Assembly: GCA_026129095.1 (NCBI GenBank)
Contig: JAHCIT010000005.1
Span: 62,001 to 126,000, forward strand
Length of the DNA: 64,000 bases
Origin: Deltaproteobacteria bacterium
Lineage (GTDB): Bacteria > JAGRBM01 > JAHCIT01
Reading direction: 5' to 3'
Shown here: piece by piece, positions 43,245-51,696 of the stretch
Layout of the letters: every line of letters starts with the position of its first letter
How positions within the stretch are numbered: the stretch's first letter is position 1
Notes under the pieces: model-generated
Told to the model about the DNA's origin: nothing
The model's input: the letters and a program-made list of their open reading frames with translations, nothing else
Databases searched by the model: none
Made by a program: the position numbers and the translations under genes

Positions 43245-44938
43245 TGACGGGAACTGCTCCGGCAGCGGCACGACTGGCCCCCAGCCTTCTGGCCGGGTTC
43301 CTCGCCATCACGGCGGTTGCCTGCGCCGGATTTCTCCAGTCCAGGCCCCCATCCCGCACGTCGGCTGTTGCGGCCAGCCACCCGCTGGCGACGGAATCGG
43401 CGGCACGGATCCTGACCGAAGGCGGATCAGCCATTGATGCGGCCATCGCGGCGGCGCTGGTGCTCAACGTGGCCGAGCCCTGGAACTCCGGCCTCGGCGG
43501 CGGCGGGTTCGCACTGGTTCACGACCCGGAGAAAGGCGCCGTCTCGTTCGACTTCCGCGAGCGGGCCCCCGCCGGGTTCGATGCCGCCGCGTTCGAGAAG
43601 ATACTGGCGAAACAGATTCACGCCTCGGTGGACGGCCCCCTTGCGGTCGCGGTTCCGTCCCTCTGGCCCGCGCTCATTGAACTCCACGCCCGCTACGGGC
43701 GGCTCCCCCTGGACCGGCTGGTCGAGGACGCCCGGCGGCACGCGGCAGATGGAGTGGCCCTAACGGGAGCTTACGGCGAGCGGTGCGAGCGGCGGAAGGC
43801 GGCCCTGGCGGCCGACTCCAATGCCCGGCGGATATTCCTGGACAGCAGCGGCAACTGCCCCGCTTCAGGGTGGATTCTGGTTCAGCCGGAACTGGCCAGC
43901 GTGCTGGGCCGCCTTGCCCCCAATCCGTCGCTCGATGAATGGAACGGCATCGTTGAGGCTCCGCTCGCCAAGCGGCTCGCACCGGCGGGAAATCCCGTCT
44001 CCGGGGCGGATCTTCGCGCCGCCGTTCCGGTCGAACGGCCCCCCGTGCGCGGCCGGTTCCGCAACCACGAGATCGTCTCGATGGGGCCGCCCTCGTCGGG
44101 CGGCATCATCGTGATCGGGCTTCTGCAAACGTACGAGGCAGCGGCGGGACTGTTTGCGGAGATGCCCCGCGATCTCCTGTGGATCAAGGCGTCGCGGCTC
44201 GCCTTCTTTGACCGGGCGAAACTCCTGGGCGATCCCGGCTTCTCGGATGTCCCGTCGCAGAAGCTGACCTCGGCGGATTACGCCCGCCGCCAGGCGGCCC
44301 GGATCAAACCCGGCTCGCGTCTGTTGCTGGACGAAGCATCACCCTCGCCTGCCGGTGGTACCGACACGACGCATCTCTCTGTCGTTGACAAGAGCGGGCT
44401 CGCCGTCGCCATGACGCTCTCCATCAACACGTCATTCGGTTCCGGCGTGGTGATCCCCGGAACCGGGATCCTCCTGAACAACCACATGGACGATTTCTAC
44501 CTCCGCCGCCCGAACGCCTACGGGCTCGTGGGGAACGAGCGTAACGCCCCCGCCCCCGGCAAGCGGCCTCTTTCCAGCATGGCCCCGACCCTTCTCTACG
44601 GGCCGGACGGGAAGCTCACTGCCGCACTCGGCTCACCGGGCGGAAGCCGGATCCCCTCGGCCGTTGCGTGGACGATCCGTGGACTGGTGGAAAAGAATCT
44701 TTCCGGCCGTGAGGCCATCTGCTCGCCCCGCCTTCACCACCAGTGGCAGCCGGATATCCTTTTTGCCGACCGGGAGGCCCCGGCAGCCGAACTCGCCGCT
44801 GCCGGATATACGGTACAGCCCGCCGCCACCGGCATCGGAAACGTGCAGATGGTCCTTCGCACACCGTCCGGCTGGGAGGCCCACTCCGACTGCCGCGGGG
44901 AAGGGACCGGCTGGTCTGGAACCGCCGGAGCGCCATGA
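43244..44938 (+). CDS. Gamma-glutamyltransferase, lipoprotein form
   Basis: 564 residues. A signal with lipobox-like AVACAG precedes the enzyme, so it is probably anchored to a membrane facing the periplasm. Processed Ntn hydrolase cleaving gamma-glutamyl bonds (glutathione and relatives). The new N-terminal nucleophile Thr lies in TDTTHLSVVD near residue 375, GSGVVIPGTGILLNNHMDDF follows and GSPGGSRIP is the end motif. It overlaps the glycosyltransferase start by ATGA. Confidence 0.9.
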   Translation: MTGTAPAAARLAPSLLAGFLAITAVACAGFLQSRPPSRTSAVAASHPLATESAARILTEGGSAIDAAIAAALVLNVAEPWNSGLGGGGFALVHDPEKGAVSFDFRERAPAGFDAAAFEKILAKQIHASVDGPLAVAVPSLWPALIELHARYGRLPLDRLVEDARRHAADGVALTGAYGERCERRKAALAADSNARRIFLDSSGNCPASGWILVQPELASVLGRLAPNPSLDEWNGIVEAPLAKRLAPAGNPVSGADLRAAVPVERPPVRGRFRNHEIVSMGPPSSGGIIVIGLLQTYEAAAGLFAEMPRDLLWIKASRLAFFDRAKLLGDPGFSDVPSQKLTSADYARRQAARIKPGSRLLLDEASPSPAGGTDTTHLSVVDKSGLAVAMTLSINTSFGSGVVIPGTGILLNNHMDDFYLRRPNAYGLVGNERNAPAPGKRPLSSMAPTLLYGPDGKLTAALGSPGGSRIPSAVAWTIRGLVEKNLSGREAICSPRLHHQWQPDILFADREAPAAELAAAGYTVQPAATGIGNVQMVLRTPSGWEAHSDCRGEGTGWSGTAGAP

Positions 44939-46062
44939 TCTGCCACCTCACCTCCAGCTATCCCACCAGCCGGGTGCCCTATTCGGGACACTTCATCCAT
45001 GCGCTCGCCCGCCAGCAGCAACTGACCGGCAGCGGCGTGCTGGTCATCGCCCCGGAGGCTGACCGCCCGGCGGCCCTCCGCGAAACCGGAGAGCCGCGCC
45101 TTGTCACCTTCGAGGCGGGAACCGGATTCGACCTGCCGGGCGGGCTCAAGGCGCTGCTGGAGACGAAACCCGCCGCCACCTCGGCGCGGCTCCCCGGCTA
45201 CCTGCAGAAGATGCTAATGGCGGTCCTCGATCAGGCGCGGACGGCGGAAGTGATCCATGCCCACTGGCTCGCCCCGGCGGGAATCGTCGCACTCATCGCA
45301 CGGGCGGCCATCGGGATTCCCGTCTGTCTCACCGCGCGAGGGAGCGACGTGACGCTGCTCGAAAAACTCCCGGCGGCGGCCGCCCTGCTCTTTGCCGGCG
45401 TACCAGTCGCTGCCGTTTCGGACCCGCTCGCCGCACGGCTACGTGCGCTGGGACTTGTCCGCGTCCGGACGATCGCGCAGCCGGCGGCCACCGGCACCGG
45501 CGAGCCGCCGCCCTGGACCAGCCGGGACCGGAGCCGGTTCGGCTGGGCAGGATCGCTCGTTCCGGGCAAGAGGCCCGATCTTGCCATCGAGGCGGTCCGG
45601 CTGCTCCCCGGTGCGACGCTGGACATACTGGGCGATGGCCCCCTGCGGGCAGAACTGGAAAAGACCTGTACAGATAACGGGCTCGGCGGCCGTGTCCGGT
45701 TTCATGGTGCGGTACCGCCGGACTCCATCCCTGCCTTTCTCAAGGAGATATCCGCTCTCGTTTTCACATCGGAGGCCGAAGGCCGCCCGAACATCGTGCT
45801 GGAGGCTGTCCTCACCGGGACGCCCGTCATCGCCTCGGCCATTCCGGCGGTCACGGAACTCCGGGGGCTCGGCGGAAACTTCCGCCCGTTCGCACCGGGA
45901 TCGGCCGGGGAACTCGCCGCCGCCATGCGCGACCACATGGCCAGCCTGATGCAGAGCCGCCAGATGGCCGAAGCGGCACGGGCGGGGATTCGCCTTCCTT
46001 CGTGGCCGGAAACCCTCGAAAGCTACGCGGAACTCTACCGCTCGGCGGCCGCCGCCGTCTGA
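44935..46062 (+). CDS. Glycosyltransferase, family 4-like
   Basis: 375 residues from the ATG at 44935, coupled to the gene before. GT-B fold: the C-terminal domain opens GWAGSLVPGKRPDLAIEAV and carries the donor-binding Ex7E (EAEGRPNIVLEAVLTGTPV). The acceptor is unknown; a cell-envelope glycan or exopolysaccharide is the usual target. The operon membership with gamma-glutamyltransferase has no known biochemical reason. Confidence 0.9.
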   Translation: MICHLTSSYPTSRVPYSGHFIHALARQQQLTGSGVLVIAPEADRPAALRETGEPRLVTFEAGTGFDLPGGLKALLETKPAATSARLPGYLQKMLMAVLDQARTAEVIHAHWLAPAGIVALIARAAIGIPVCLTARGSDVTLLEKLPAAAALLFAGVPVAAVSDPLAARLRALGLVRVRTIAQPAATGTGEPPPWTSRDRSRFGWAGSLVPGKRPDLAIEAVRLLPGATLDILGDGPLRAELEKTCTDNGLGGRVRFHGAVPPDSIPAFLKEISALVFTSEAEGRPNIVLEAVLTGTPVIASAIPAVTELRGLGGNFRPFAPGSAGELAAAMRDHMASLMQSRQMAEAARAGIRLPSWPETLESYAELYRSAAAAV

Positions 46063-46173
46063 CCGGGCCTCTGGTTTCGGCCGGCTTTCCCCGGCGCCTT
46101 GAAAAAACGGGCCGGTGCGTTCACAAGAGTTTCGCCTTGAGTTGAGGGGGCTCCCGCCCCCCATGTTCACACT

Positions 46174-46250
46174 GGGTCGCTAGCTCAGCTGGTTAGAGCA
46201 TCTGCCTTTTAAGCAGAGGGTCCCGGGTTCGAGTCCCGGGCGACCCACCA
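46174..46250 (+). tRNA. tRNA-Lys(TTT), complete
   Basis: Acceptor strand GGGTCGC pairs with GCGACCC; D arm TAGCTCAGCTGGTTAGAGCA; anticodon loop CTTTTAA with anticodon TTT; T arm CCGGGTTCGAGTCCCGG; encoded CCA. It is 77 bases and should function. Its 3' half from base 46202 is copied at 50989, which marks it as the integration target of the element that follows. Confidence 0.97.
46202..46250 (+). repeat. attL, 49-bp direct repeat
   Basis: Runs from the anticodon arm to the encoded CCA of the tRNA. Identical, base for base, to 50989-51037. Confidence 0.95.
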
Positions 46251-46668
46251 CTTTAAAGCCATTCTAAGACCGATTTCAGTTTCAGCCGATATGCTGGAGC
46301 AACCATAGAGCAACCAGACGGCTCCGTTACTACCGAACACCCAGGATCACTCCCGAACGACCCCACCACCGGGGGAAAAAAACCGCCCCCTTGCACAAAT
46401 AGTTCAACCTGGGTTCCCCCCCGAGGGGTGAAAAAATGGGATTTTCGCCGTAATTCCCGCCGGGGTTATCTCTTTCGGGGTTATCCCCCCGCCCGGAAAA
46501 ATAATTACGGAGCCGCCGGAAATTACCGGAGCCAGGTTATTCCGGCGGGGCAGATTGCCACCTTGCCGTTCCGTTCAGGTATCACACGCTAAAAGCCGGT
46601 TCCGGCAACTTACCGGCAGGTCCAGGTTGCGGGACTGGCGCCCCGGGCCGGTTAGCCCACTCGAAACG
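46251..46668. other. Non-coding, repeat-rich stretch (possible origin or transfer site)
   Basis: No gene. GGGGTTATC occurs twice (46462 and 46477); CCGTAATT (46448) and AATTACGG (46503) are inverted copies; CCGGAAATTACCGGAG lies at 46517. Long C- and A-runs occur near 46370-46440. The pattern recalls iterons of replication origins next to rep genes, but is not proved. Confidence 0.45.
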
Positions 46669-48150
46669 TCAACTTTGCAACTTGTCCGTTTCAGAGTGCC
46701 CCGCGTCATCCGCCGGGAGCGACCACCACCAGCCGCCTTGCCCCCGGTTGCCCTCGCTCCGGCGTTCCTTCCGGCATCCGAGCGCCCGGAAAACCCGGCG
46801 GACGGTCTTGTCACCGTGACCGAGGGCACGGGCGGCCTTGAACAACTCGCTAGATTTCTTGGGACCGTCCGACAACTGTTCTTCCACGAATTGGCGGGCC
46901 TCTTCCCGTGCGCTCCGTTCCTCGCTGGTGGCCTCGGGCGCGAGCAGGTCATGGGCCTGAAGATCGGTTTCGCCGGTCCACTGGAACCGTCCGTCCGCCA
47001 GCGAAAAGGTCAGTGATTTACCCGGCGCGGAACAGGACGCCTTGACGTGGGCAATGACCCGGCCGGCCGGGTTATCAGGCAGCGGCGCAACCAGCAGTTG
47101 CGAACGGGCCGCCGCCGTGAAGTCTATTGAGCCGAGCCCCCGGTATAACGCCGCGTCCTTCGCCTGTTTGCCGAGGTGCCGGATGAGCACGATGGCGCAC
47201 CCGTGCTTTTGGGCCAGCCCGGAGAGGGTGTCCAGAACGGGCCGGACCTCGTTCGCCTTGTTCATATCCACGTTCGGCCCGAGAAAACTCTGCACCGGGT
47301 CCACCACGGCCAGCGCCGGGCGGACTTGGGAAAGGTGCCGGTCGAGAAACGCCACGTCCTGAAGGGAGAACGTGCCGAGCCGCTTTCCCTCCGTCCGCTT
47401 CCCCTGAAGGGCGAACACCCTCGAAGGTTCGCCGCCGTAGGCTTCCAGTCTCGGGCGGATCGTATCGGCCAGCCCGTCCTCGCGGGTCATGTAAAGGGTA
47501 CTTGACGGTTCCCGCCCCGCCGTGTCGCCGGGCAGCGTACCGCCACGGGAAAGGGCCGCCGCTATCTGGAGCAAGAGCGAGGTTTTCCCGCAGCCCGGAT
47601 TGCCTTCAACGATGGTCAGCTTCCGCACCGGGAGAAACGGATTCCACAGGTATTCGACCGTTTCCGGTTCCACGTCCGCCAGACAGACCAGTTCAGACTC
47701 GCCGGAGCCCGGCGGCTGAAGCGCACCGCCAAGCTCCTGGAGTTCCGCCAGAAGCGGCGATACATCCTCACCTTGCCGGTTTCCGTCAATGGCCTGCCGC
47801 AGCAGCCGGTCCCGCTCCCGGTTGGACTTCAGCCGGGCCAGCGTTTCCAGCTTGCCCGGCAGTTCAACGGCGCTCACGGCTTCGGCTTCCAGTTCCGCCA
47901 GAAACGAATGAACGCCCTGAAGCATTTCCCCGCGAAGGGTGATCCGCCGCCCGAGGTTCACCGGGTCAATCGCTTCCCCGGACTCCCGAAGCTCCCGCAT
48001 CGCTTCAAAGGCTTCCCGGCAATGGGCGTGCGTGAACACCTCGGGCGCGATTTCACCGGCACGGTCCAGCCCGGCAGGGTCCAGCAGGATCATGCCGAGA
48101 ACCGCCTTTTCCGTCGCCTCGTCGGCAAGGTGCGGATTCCCGGGCGTCAT
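46669..48150 (-). CDS. DnaB-N-like domain fused to RepA-type AAA ATPase
   Basis: 493 residues. Residues 8-75 resemble the DnaB helicase N-terminal domain (EKAVLGMILLDPAGLDRAGEI and EAIDPVNLGRRI). Then a RecA/RepA-like ATPase: Walker A VEGNPGCGKTSLLLQI near 182, Walker B LAVVDPVQSF near 280, and VLIRHLGK. A winged-helix-like C-terminus follows (SSELFKAARALGHGDKTVRRVFRALG). It probably acts as the replicative helicase/initiator of the element. Overlaps the next upstream gene by 4 bases. The DnaB-N addition to RepA is worth noting. Confidence 0.8.
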   Translation of the reverse strand: MTPGNPHLADEATEKAVLGMILLDPAGLDRAGEIAPEVFTHAHCREAFEAMRELRESGEAIDPVNLGRRITLRGEMLQGVHSFLAELEAEAVSAVELPGKLETLARLKSNRERDRLLRQAIDGNRQGEDVSPLLAELQELGGALQPPGSGESELVCLADVEPETVEYLWNPFLPVRKLTIVEGNPGCGKTSLLLQIAAALSRGGTLPGDTAGREPSSTLYMTREDGLADTIRPRLEAYGGEPSRVFALQGKRTEGKRLGTFSLQDVAFLDRHLSQVRPALAVVDPVQSFLGPNVDMNKANEVRPVLDTLSGLAQKHGCAIVLIRHLGKQAKDAALYRGLGSIDFTAAARSQLLVAPLPDNPAGRVIAHVKASCSAPGKSLTFSLADGRFQWTGETDLQAHDLLAPEATSEERSAREEARQFVEEQLSDGPKKSSELFKAARALGHGDKTVRRVFRALGCRKERRSEGNRGQGGWWWSLPADDAGHSETDKLQS

Positions 48151-48404
48151 ACGGCAGTTCTCCCTCTGTCCGTCAACCTGACCGCTGGAAATTTGTATAA
48201 GGGATGAATACAGAATTGAACCAGTCCGTCCTTCTCAAGCGCCTTCAATATCGCTGTGAGCCTGGTGTTCGTCAAAGACCCACCTAGCGAGTCTCGCACC
48301 GACTCGATGGATATATCATCGTTTCGCCCGCCCAATTGACGTATCCTGATCAGGACGTGTTGCTGGATCACAAGATCGAGCGAACTGTTCCGCGTGCGTT
48401 TCAT
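48147..48404 (-). CDS. Small winged-helix protein
   Basis: 85 residues. A helix-turn-helix with MarR/PadR-like order is visible (SIESVRDSLGGSLTNTRLTAILKALEKDGLVQF). It overlaps the genes on both sides by four bases, an operon of coupled genes. It may regulate the element or serve as a replication accessory. Confidence 0.65.
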   Translation of the reverse strand: MKRTRNSSLDLVIQQHVLIRIRQLGGRNDDISIESVRDSLGGSLTNTRLTAILKALEKDGLVQFCIHPLYKFPAVRLTDRGRTAV

Positions 48405-48628
48405 GACCGCCCCTTTCCGGCGGCCCGGGCCGCCGCGTCAGAGGTGGAAGTAACGAGCCGTTCAGCAACCCATGAGTCCAGGTCCTCGGGCCGGTAGCGG
48501 ACAATGCGGTAACCCGCCTTCACGTAACGGGGGCCGCCTCCACGGTGACGCCACGCCTCAAGGCACCTTGCAGTGAGCCCGAGCCGTTCGGCGGCCTGTT
48601 TGGGTTTTAAAAATGTGTTGTCTGGCAT
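48401..48628 (-). CDS. AlpA/excisionase-like HTH protein
   Basis: 75 residues. MerR-type winged helix (FLKPKQAAERLGLTARCLEAWRHRGGGPRYVKAGYRIVRYRPEDLDSWVAE), as in AlpA regulators and excisionases. It likely sets the integrase direction and controls element genes. Confidence 0.88.
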   Translation of the reverse strand: MPDNTFLKPKQAAERLGLTARCLEAWRHRGGGPRYVKAGYRIVRYRPEDLDSWVAERLVTSTSDAAARAAGKGRS

Positions 48629-48725
48629 AATCGGAGCATCCTTTCGTCCAGCGGTAGGCGCTGGTTCTGATGCTCGATTGTGCCGGGTTTCGGGGCGGAG
48701 ATCGCTGTAAGAAACTGCACCTGTT

Positions 48726-49604
48726 TTATGGCTGTTTTCGGGGGCTCTTTTTTACAGGTTCAGGCAACTTCATGCCAAGCACCTGACAGACTTGTTCGAC
48801 GGCCAGTTGGACGGAACGGGTATGATTTTCCATGGCACGCGCTTTGGGTCTGGCAACCCGTACTATTTCTTCAAGTGTGCACCTATGGACGATTCGCTTC
48901 ACGGCCCACTCGAAATGTTCCGTGACAAAACCGTGATTCTTCTCGGGAGATTTAAGGACTCCCTGCCGCTGGTATTCAAGTTCCAGTCTGTCCAAGTGCT
49001 TCGACAGCCGCTCCATAAAAGTGTCCTTGAAGGATTTAGGGCGGCTCTTGGAACGTTTGAGGTTAATTTCTCGCCGAAACTCCCTCCAGACGATTTTGGC
49101 TGCTTTACTCCTGTGTTGAGTTTCAAGATCAACCCACATTGGGACAGCATCAAAACAGTAAAGAGACTTATTTTCCAGCGCCCATTTATGATGATTTACG
49201 CCCGGGCCCGGTGCTGGAAACACCTGCTTCATCCGTTCGCCATTTTTTTTCGCCACATACGTCCACGTCTCAAGCGTCTCGACTACGGAATCCAAGAACC
49301 AATCGTCTGGGATATTCGTTCTCAGAAGCCACCGGCGAAATTCGTCCGCAAACTCCCGGTAGTCCTGGGAACATTTGTTCGTGCTGGGCGTTCGCACCAG
49401 ACAGCGAATGATCTGGGGGTCAACTGGATTCTCCTTGCATTTTAGACGTACGTACACAGGGGCTACCTTTTGCCTGAGGTCAACAACGAGTTCCGGTGCA
49501 ACGCGGTTGAAGGCCTGGAGAAATTCGACTCTTGCCCGTAACGCATCTCCTGGCGTGTAATAGTCACCACTCGCTAGCGGCACGCGACCTTTCTTGCGTG
49601 GCAT
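48726..49604 (-). CDS. Element-encoded protein of unknown function
   Basis: 292 residues, mostly helical and basic, no signal or membrane part. The order of features is an N-terminal MPRKKGRVPL, a middle with Cys and Trp residues (IIRCLVRTP, VETLETWTYVAKKNGE), a charged helical segment FKDTFMERLSKHLDRLELEYQRQGV, and a lysine-rich end. It lies 5 bases after the integrase gene and is thus coupled with it. Base content is lower in GC than its neighbours. I do not recognise a family. Confidence 0.65.
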   Translation of the reverse strand: MPRKKGRVPLASGDYYTPGDALRARVEFLQAFNRVAPELVVDLRQKVAPVYVRLKCKENPVDPQIIRCLVRTPSTNKCSQDYREFADEFRRWLLRTNIPDDWFLDSVVETLETWTYVAKKNGERMKQVFPAPGPGVNHHKWALENKSLYCFDAVPMWVDLETQHRSKAAKIVWREFRREINLKRSKSRPKSFKDTFMERLSKHLDRLELEYQRQGVLKSPEKNHGFVTEHFEWAVKRIVHRCTLEEIVRVARPKARAMENHTRSVQLAVEQVCQVLGMKLPEPVKKSPRKQP

Positions 49605-49608
49605 CAGT

Positions 49609-50808
49609 TCACCCTCCCGCCTGGCGGATCGGAACCACTTCCCCGCCCGTCCGTTTCTTCGCCACAGCCATTAGCTGTTTGCCGTGCCGGTCAAGGGCCT
49701 TACGGGCCTGATCTTCCCCGAGACGGGCATAAATCTTGGTGGTCTGAACGCTTGAGTGGTTGAGGACGTGGCCGATAAGCACAAGGGAGTTGCCCGACTG
49801 GGCGAGCCAGCTTCCCACGGTGCGGCGCAGGTCATGGAGCGTCACGTCCGTCACCCCGGCCTTTTCCCGCACGCTCCGCCACGCCTTGCCGATGTTCACG
49901 TAATGGCTTCCCGGTATCCCTCCGGGGATTACGTAGGGGTTCCCCTCTTCCCTCGGGAGTTCTTTCAGGATCGCCACGGCCTCGGGCGAGAGCGGAACCG
50001 TGTGCGCCCTGCCCGACTTGGTATCCGGCAACCGGAGTTCCTTGCTCTTTAAGTCAACGTCCGACCATTTGGCCCTGAGCAGTTCATTCTTGCGGACACC
50101 GGTGAGCAGGTAGAGCCACAGGGCCTTGCGGACATACAGGTTGGAATACCCGTTGATCGCCTTGGCGAGTTCCGGCAGCTCTTTGGCCGTTACCCACCGG
50201 TCCCGCTTTCGCTCCGGGTAAAGTTCGATACCCCGTGCGGGGTTGGGCAACCCCTCGGGCATCAGCCCCCACTGCTTCGCCAGTTCAAACACCTTGGCGA
50301 GCATCTTGATTGTTCGGTTGGCCTCAATCGGGGCGCCCTTGCCGATTTTCCGGTGAAGGTCCGCAATTTCCGCCCGGGTGATCGTAACGGGCTTCCGGTT
50401 GAGCCAGCCCGAGGGAACGTGCTTGTTGAGCCGCCTTTCGTCCTCTTCCCACGTCCGCTTGCGGGGCTTGGCGTGCCGTTCGATATAGACGGCCTTCAGG
50501 TCCCTGAACGTCTCGCCGCTACGGCCCTTTTCACGCTCCGCTTGCGGGTCTTTCCCTTCAATCACTTCAACCAGCTTGCGGCGTGCCAGGTCCCGCGCCT
50601 CATCCACCGTGAGCACCCCGTATTGCCCGAGGGCCATGAACCGTTGCCGCCCCTGTGCCCGGTATTTGATGACGAACGACTTTATGCCCGAGGGGTAGAC
50701 CCGCAATCCGAAACCGGGAAGCTGGCCGTCCCATTCGACCCGGCACCCCTTCCGGTTCGTGCCGCCCGGGTAGTAAACAGAGTCCACTTTTCGCTTGCTT
50801 AGTGCCAC
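49609..50808 (-). CDS. Tyrosine-type integrase
   Basis: 399 residues from the GTG at 50808 (site AAGGCGG); an ATG at 50880 would add 24 residues without a site. N-terminal DUF4102-like arm-binding domain, then core-binding and catalytic domains. Active residues are Arg in LTGVRKNELLRAKW, HDLRRT, the later His in LIGHVLNH and Tyr in TTKIYARLG. It drives site-specific recombination at the tRNA-Lys 3' end. Unlike most cases it sits at the end far from the intact tRNA, next to attR. Confidence 0.93.
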   Translation of the reverse strand: MALSKRKVDSVYYPGGTNRKGCRVEWDGQLPGFGLRVYPSGIKSFVIKYRAQGRQRFMALGQYGVLTVDEARDLARRKLVEVIEGKDPQAEREKGRSGETFRDLKAVYIERHAKPRKRTWEEDERRLNKHVPSGWLNRKPVTITRAEIADLHRKIGKGAPIEANRTIKMLAKVFELAKQWGLMPEGLPNPARGIELYPERKRDRWVTAKELPELAKAINGYSNLYVRKALWLYLLTGVRKNELLRAKWSDVDLKSKELRLPDTKSGRAHTVPLSPEAVAILKELPREEGNPYVIPGGIPGSHYVNIGKAWRSVREKAGVTDVTLHDLRRTVGSWLAQSGNSLVLIGHVLNHSSVQTTKIYARLGEDQARKALDRHGKQLMAVAKKRTGGEVVPIRQAGG

Positions 50809-50988
50809 GCGAGCCGCCTTCCCGTCCCCGTGTCCGGCTGGTTGCTCGGCTGGAGCAACCACGGAGCAACCACACGGCATGATTTCACGTGCGGGAACGT
50901 GCTTTCAATATGAGGCACCTTTCGGCATTTTTGCAAGCAATTTGTAGGGGTTATCGTATTTGGAAGGGTCTGGAAGGGTCACGAAACC

Positions 50989-51037
50989 CTGCCTTTTAAG
51001 CAGAGGGTCCCGGGTTCGAGTCCCGGGCGACCCACCA
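50989..51037 (+). repeat. attR, 49-bp direct repeat (tRNA-Lys 3' half)
   Basis: Exact copy of 46202-46250. Upstream bases differ from the tRNA, so the 5' half is absent. Confidence 0.95.
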
Positions 51038-51086
51038 GTTTTAGGGCGGTCCAAGGCCGCATGTGTATTCCCGGCTGGCCCAATAA

Positions 51087-51266
51087 ACCTGCGAAGTCCG
51101 CTATGCGTCAGCCCCCCGCCGGCTGCTGCTCGCTTCCGTCTGGATTTATCTCGCGGCGGTTTACCTGATGTTTCTCGTCTCGCCCTGGTACGGCGACATG
51201 CAGGTCCGGGCCGCCTTCGACCGGATACTCACCCACGCGGGGGTGGTGATGGGGGTGGCGGCGATT
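51087..51266 (+). pseudogene. Truncated membrane-protein gene remnant
   Basis: One frame gives a coding-like peptide RLLLASVWIYLAAVYLMF, then VSPWYGDMQVRAAFDRILTHAGVVMGVAA, the start of a membrane protein. The frame upstream closes at a TAA (51084) and no good start is seen; after 51266 the sequence turns AT-rich and no longer continues the protein. It looks like the stub of a chromosomal gene cut by the neighbouring insertion. Confidence 0.5.
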
Positions 51267-51297
51267 TCAAATCGTACCAAACATGTTCGGGATATCA

Positions 51298-51696
51298 TTA
51301 CCATACCACCCCGTACTTTCCATCGTAATCAGCGCAATGATCTTCCGGACCAGTAAATCCCTCATAATAGTAAACCTGCCCCAGCCTGCGAGCGTCTTCG
51401 CCCTCTTCGCCCAGCACCGGATGGTTCTCGATCAGGCAAACATCGATTAGGTCATCCCGACTGCACAGATCATCAGGGGAGAACTCGCCCCCGTCCTCTG
51501 AACAGTATTTTTCGACCTTCTCCTCTTCGAAACCGAAATAGCCTGACACATTTGATTGTATATTGATTTCAATACACATCTTTTCGTCAATATAATCACA
51601 TGAAACCACTTTAGCGCGAAATCTGTCGCATCCCGATAGGGCCAGTACAATCCACAGCACCCGTAGACCGATAGCACTGGTGAGTTCTGCTCTCAT
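51298..51696 (-). CDS. Small lipoprotein coupled to the Rhs fragment, possible immunity protein
   Basis: 132 residues from the ATG at 51696, overlapping the Rhs stop by ATGA. The signal ends in a lipobox (IVLALSGC), so the mature protein is acidic, periplasmic and membrane-anchored with four further Cys in pairs (VSCDYIDEKMC, KYCSEDGG, DDLCSRDD). It has no family I know. The coding region is lower in GC than its surroundings, as expected of a cassette gene. Immunity to the C-terminal domain of the upstream Rhs gene is inferred from order, coupling and location. Confidence 0.7.
   Translation of the reverse strand: MRAELTSAIGLRVLWIVLALSGCDRFRAKVVSCDYIDEKMCIEINIQSNVSGYFGFEEEKVEKYCSEDGGEFSPDDLCSRDDLIDVCLIENHPVLGEEGEDARRLGQVYYYEGFTGPEDHCADYDGKYGVVW

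Larger units (their letters stand above)
46202..51037. mobile_element. Integrated element at tRNA-Lys(TTT)
   Basis: About 4.8 kb bounded by an exact 49-bp repeat, one copy forming the 3' part of the tRNA. Contents (all minus strand): tyrosine integrase, an unknown 292-residue gene, AlpA-like HTH, a winged-helix protein, and a RepA/DnaB-type ATPase, plus a repeat-rich stretch near the tRNA. There are no structural phage genes, so it looks like a small integrative plasmid-like or satellite element. Integrity of both att sites suggests it may still excise. Confidence 0.92.
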
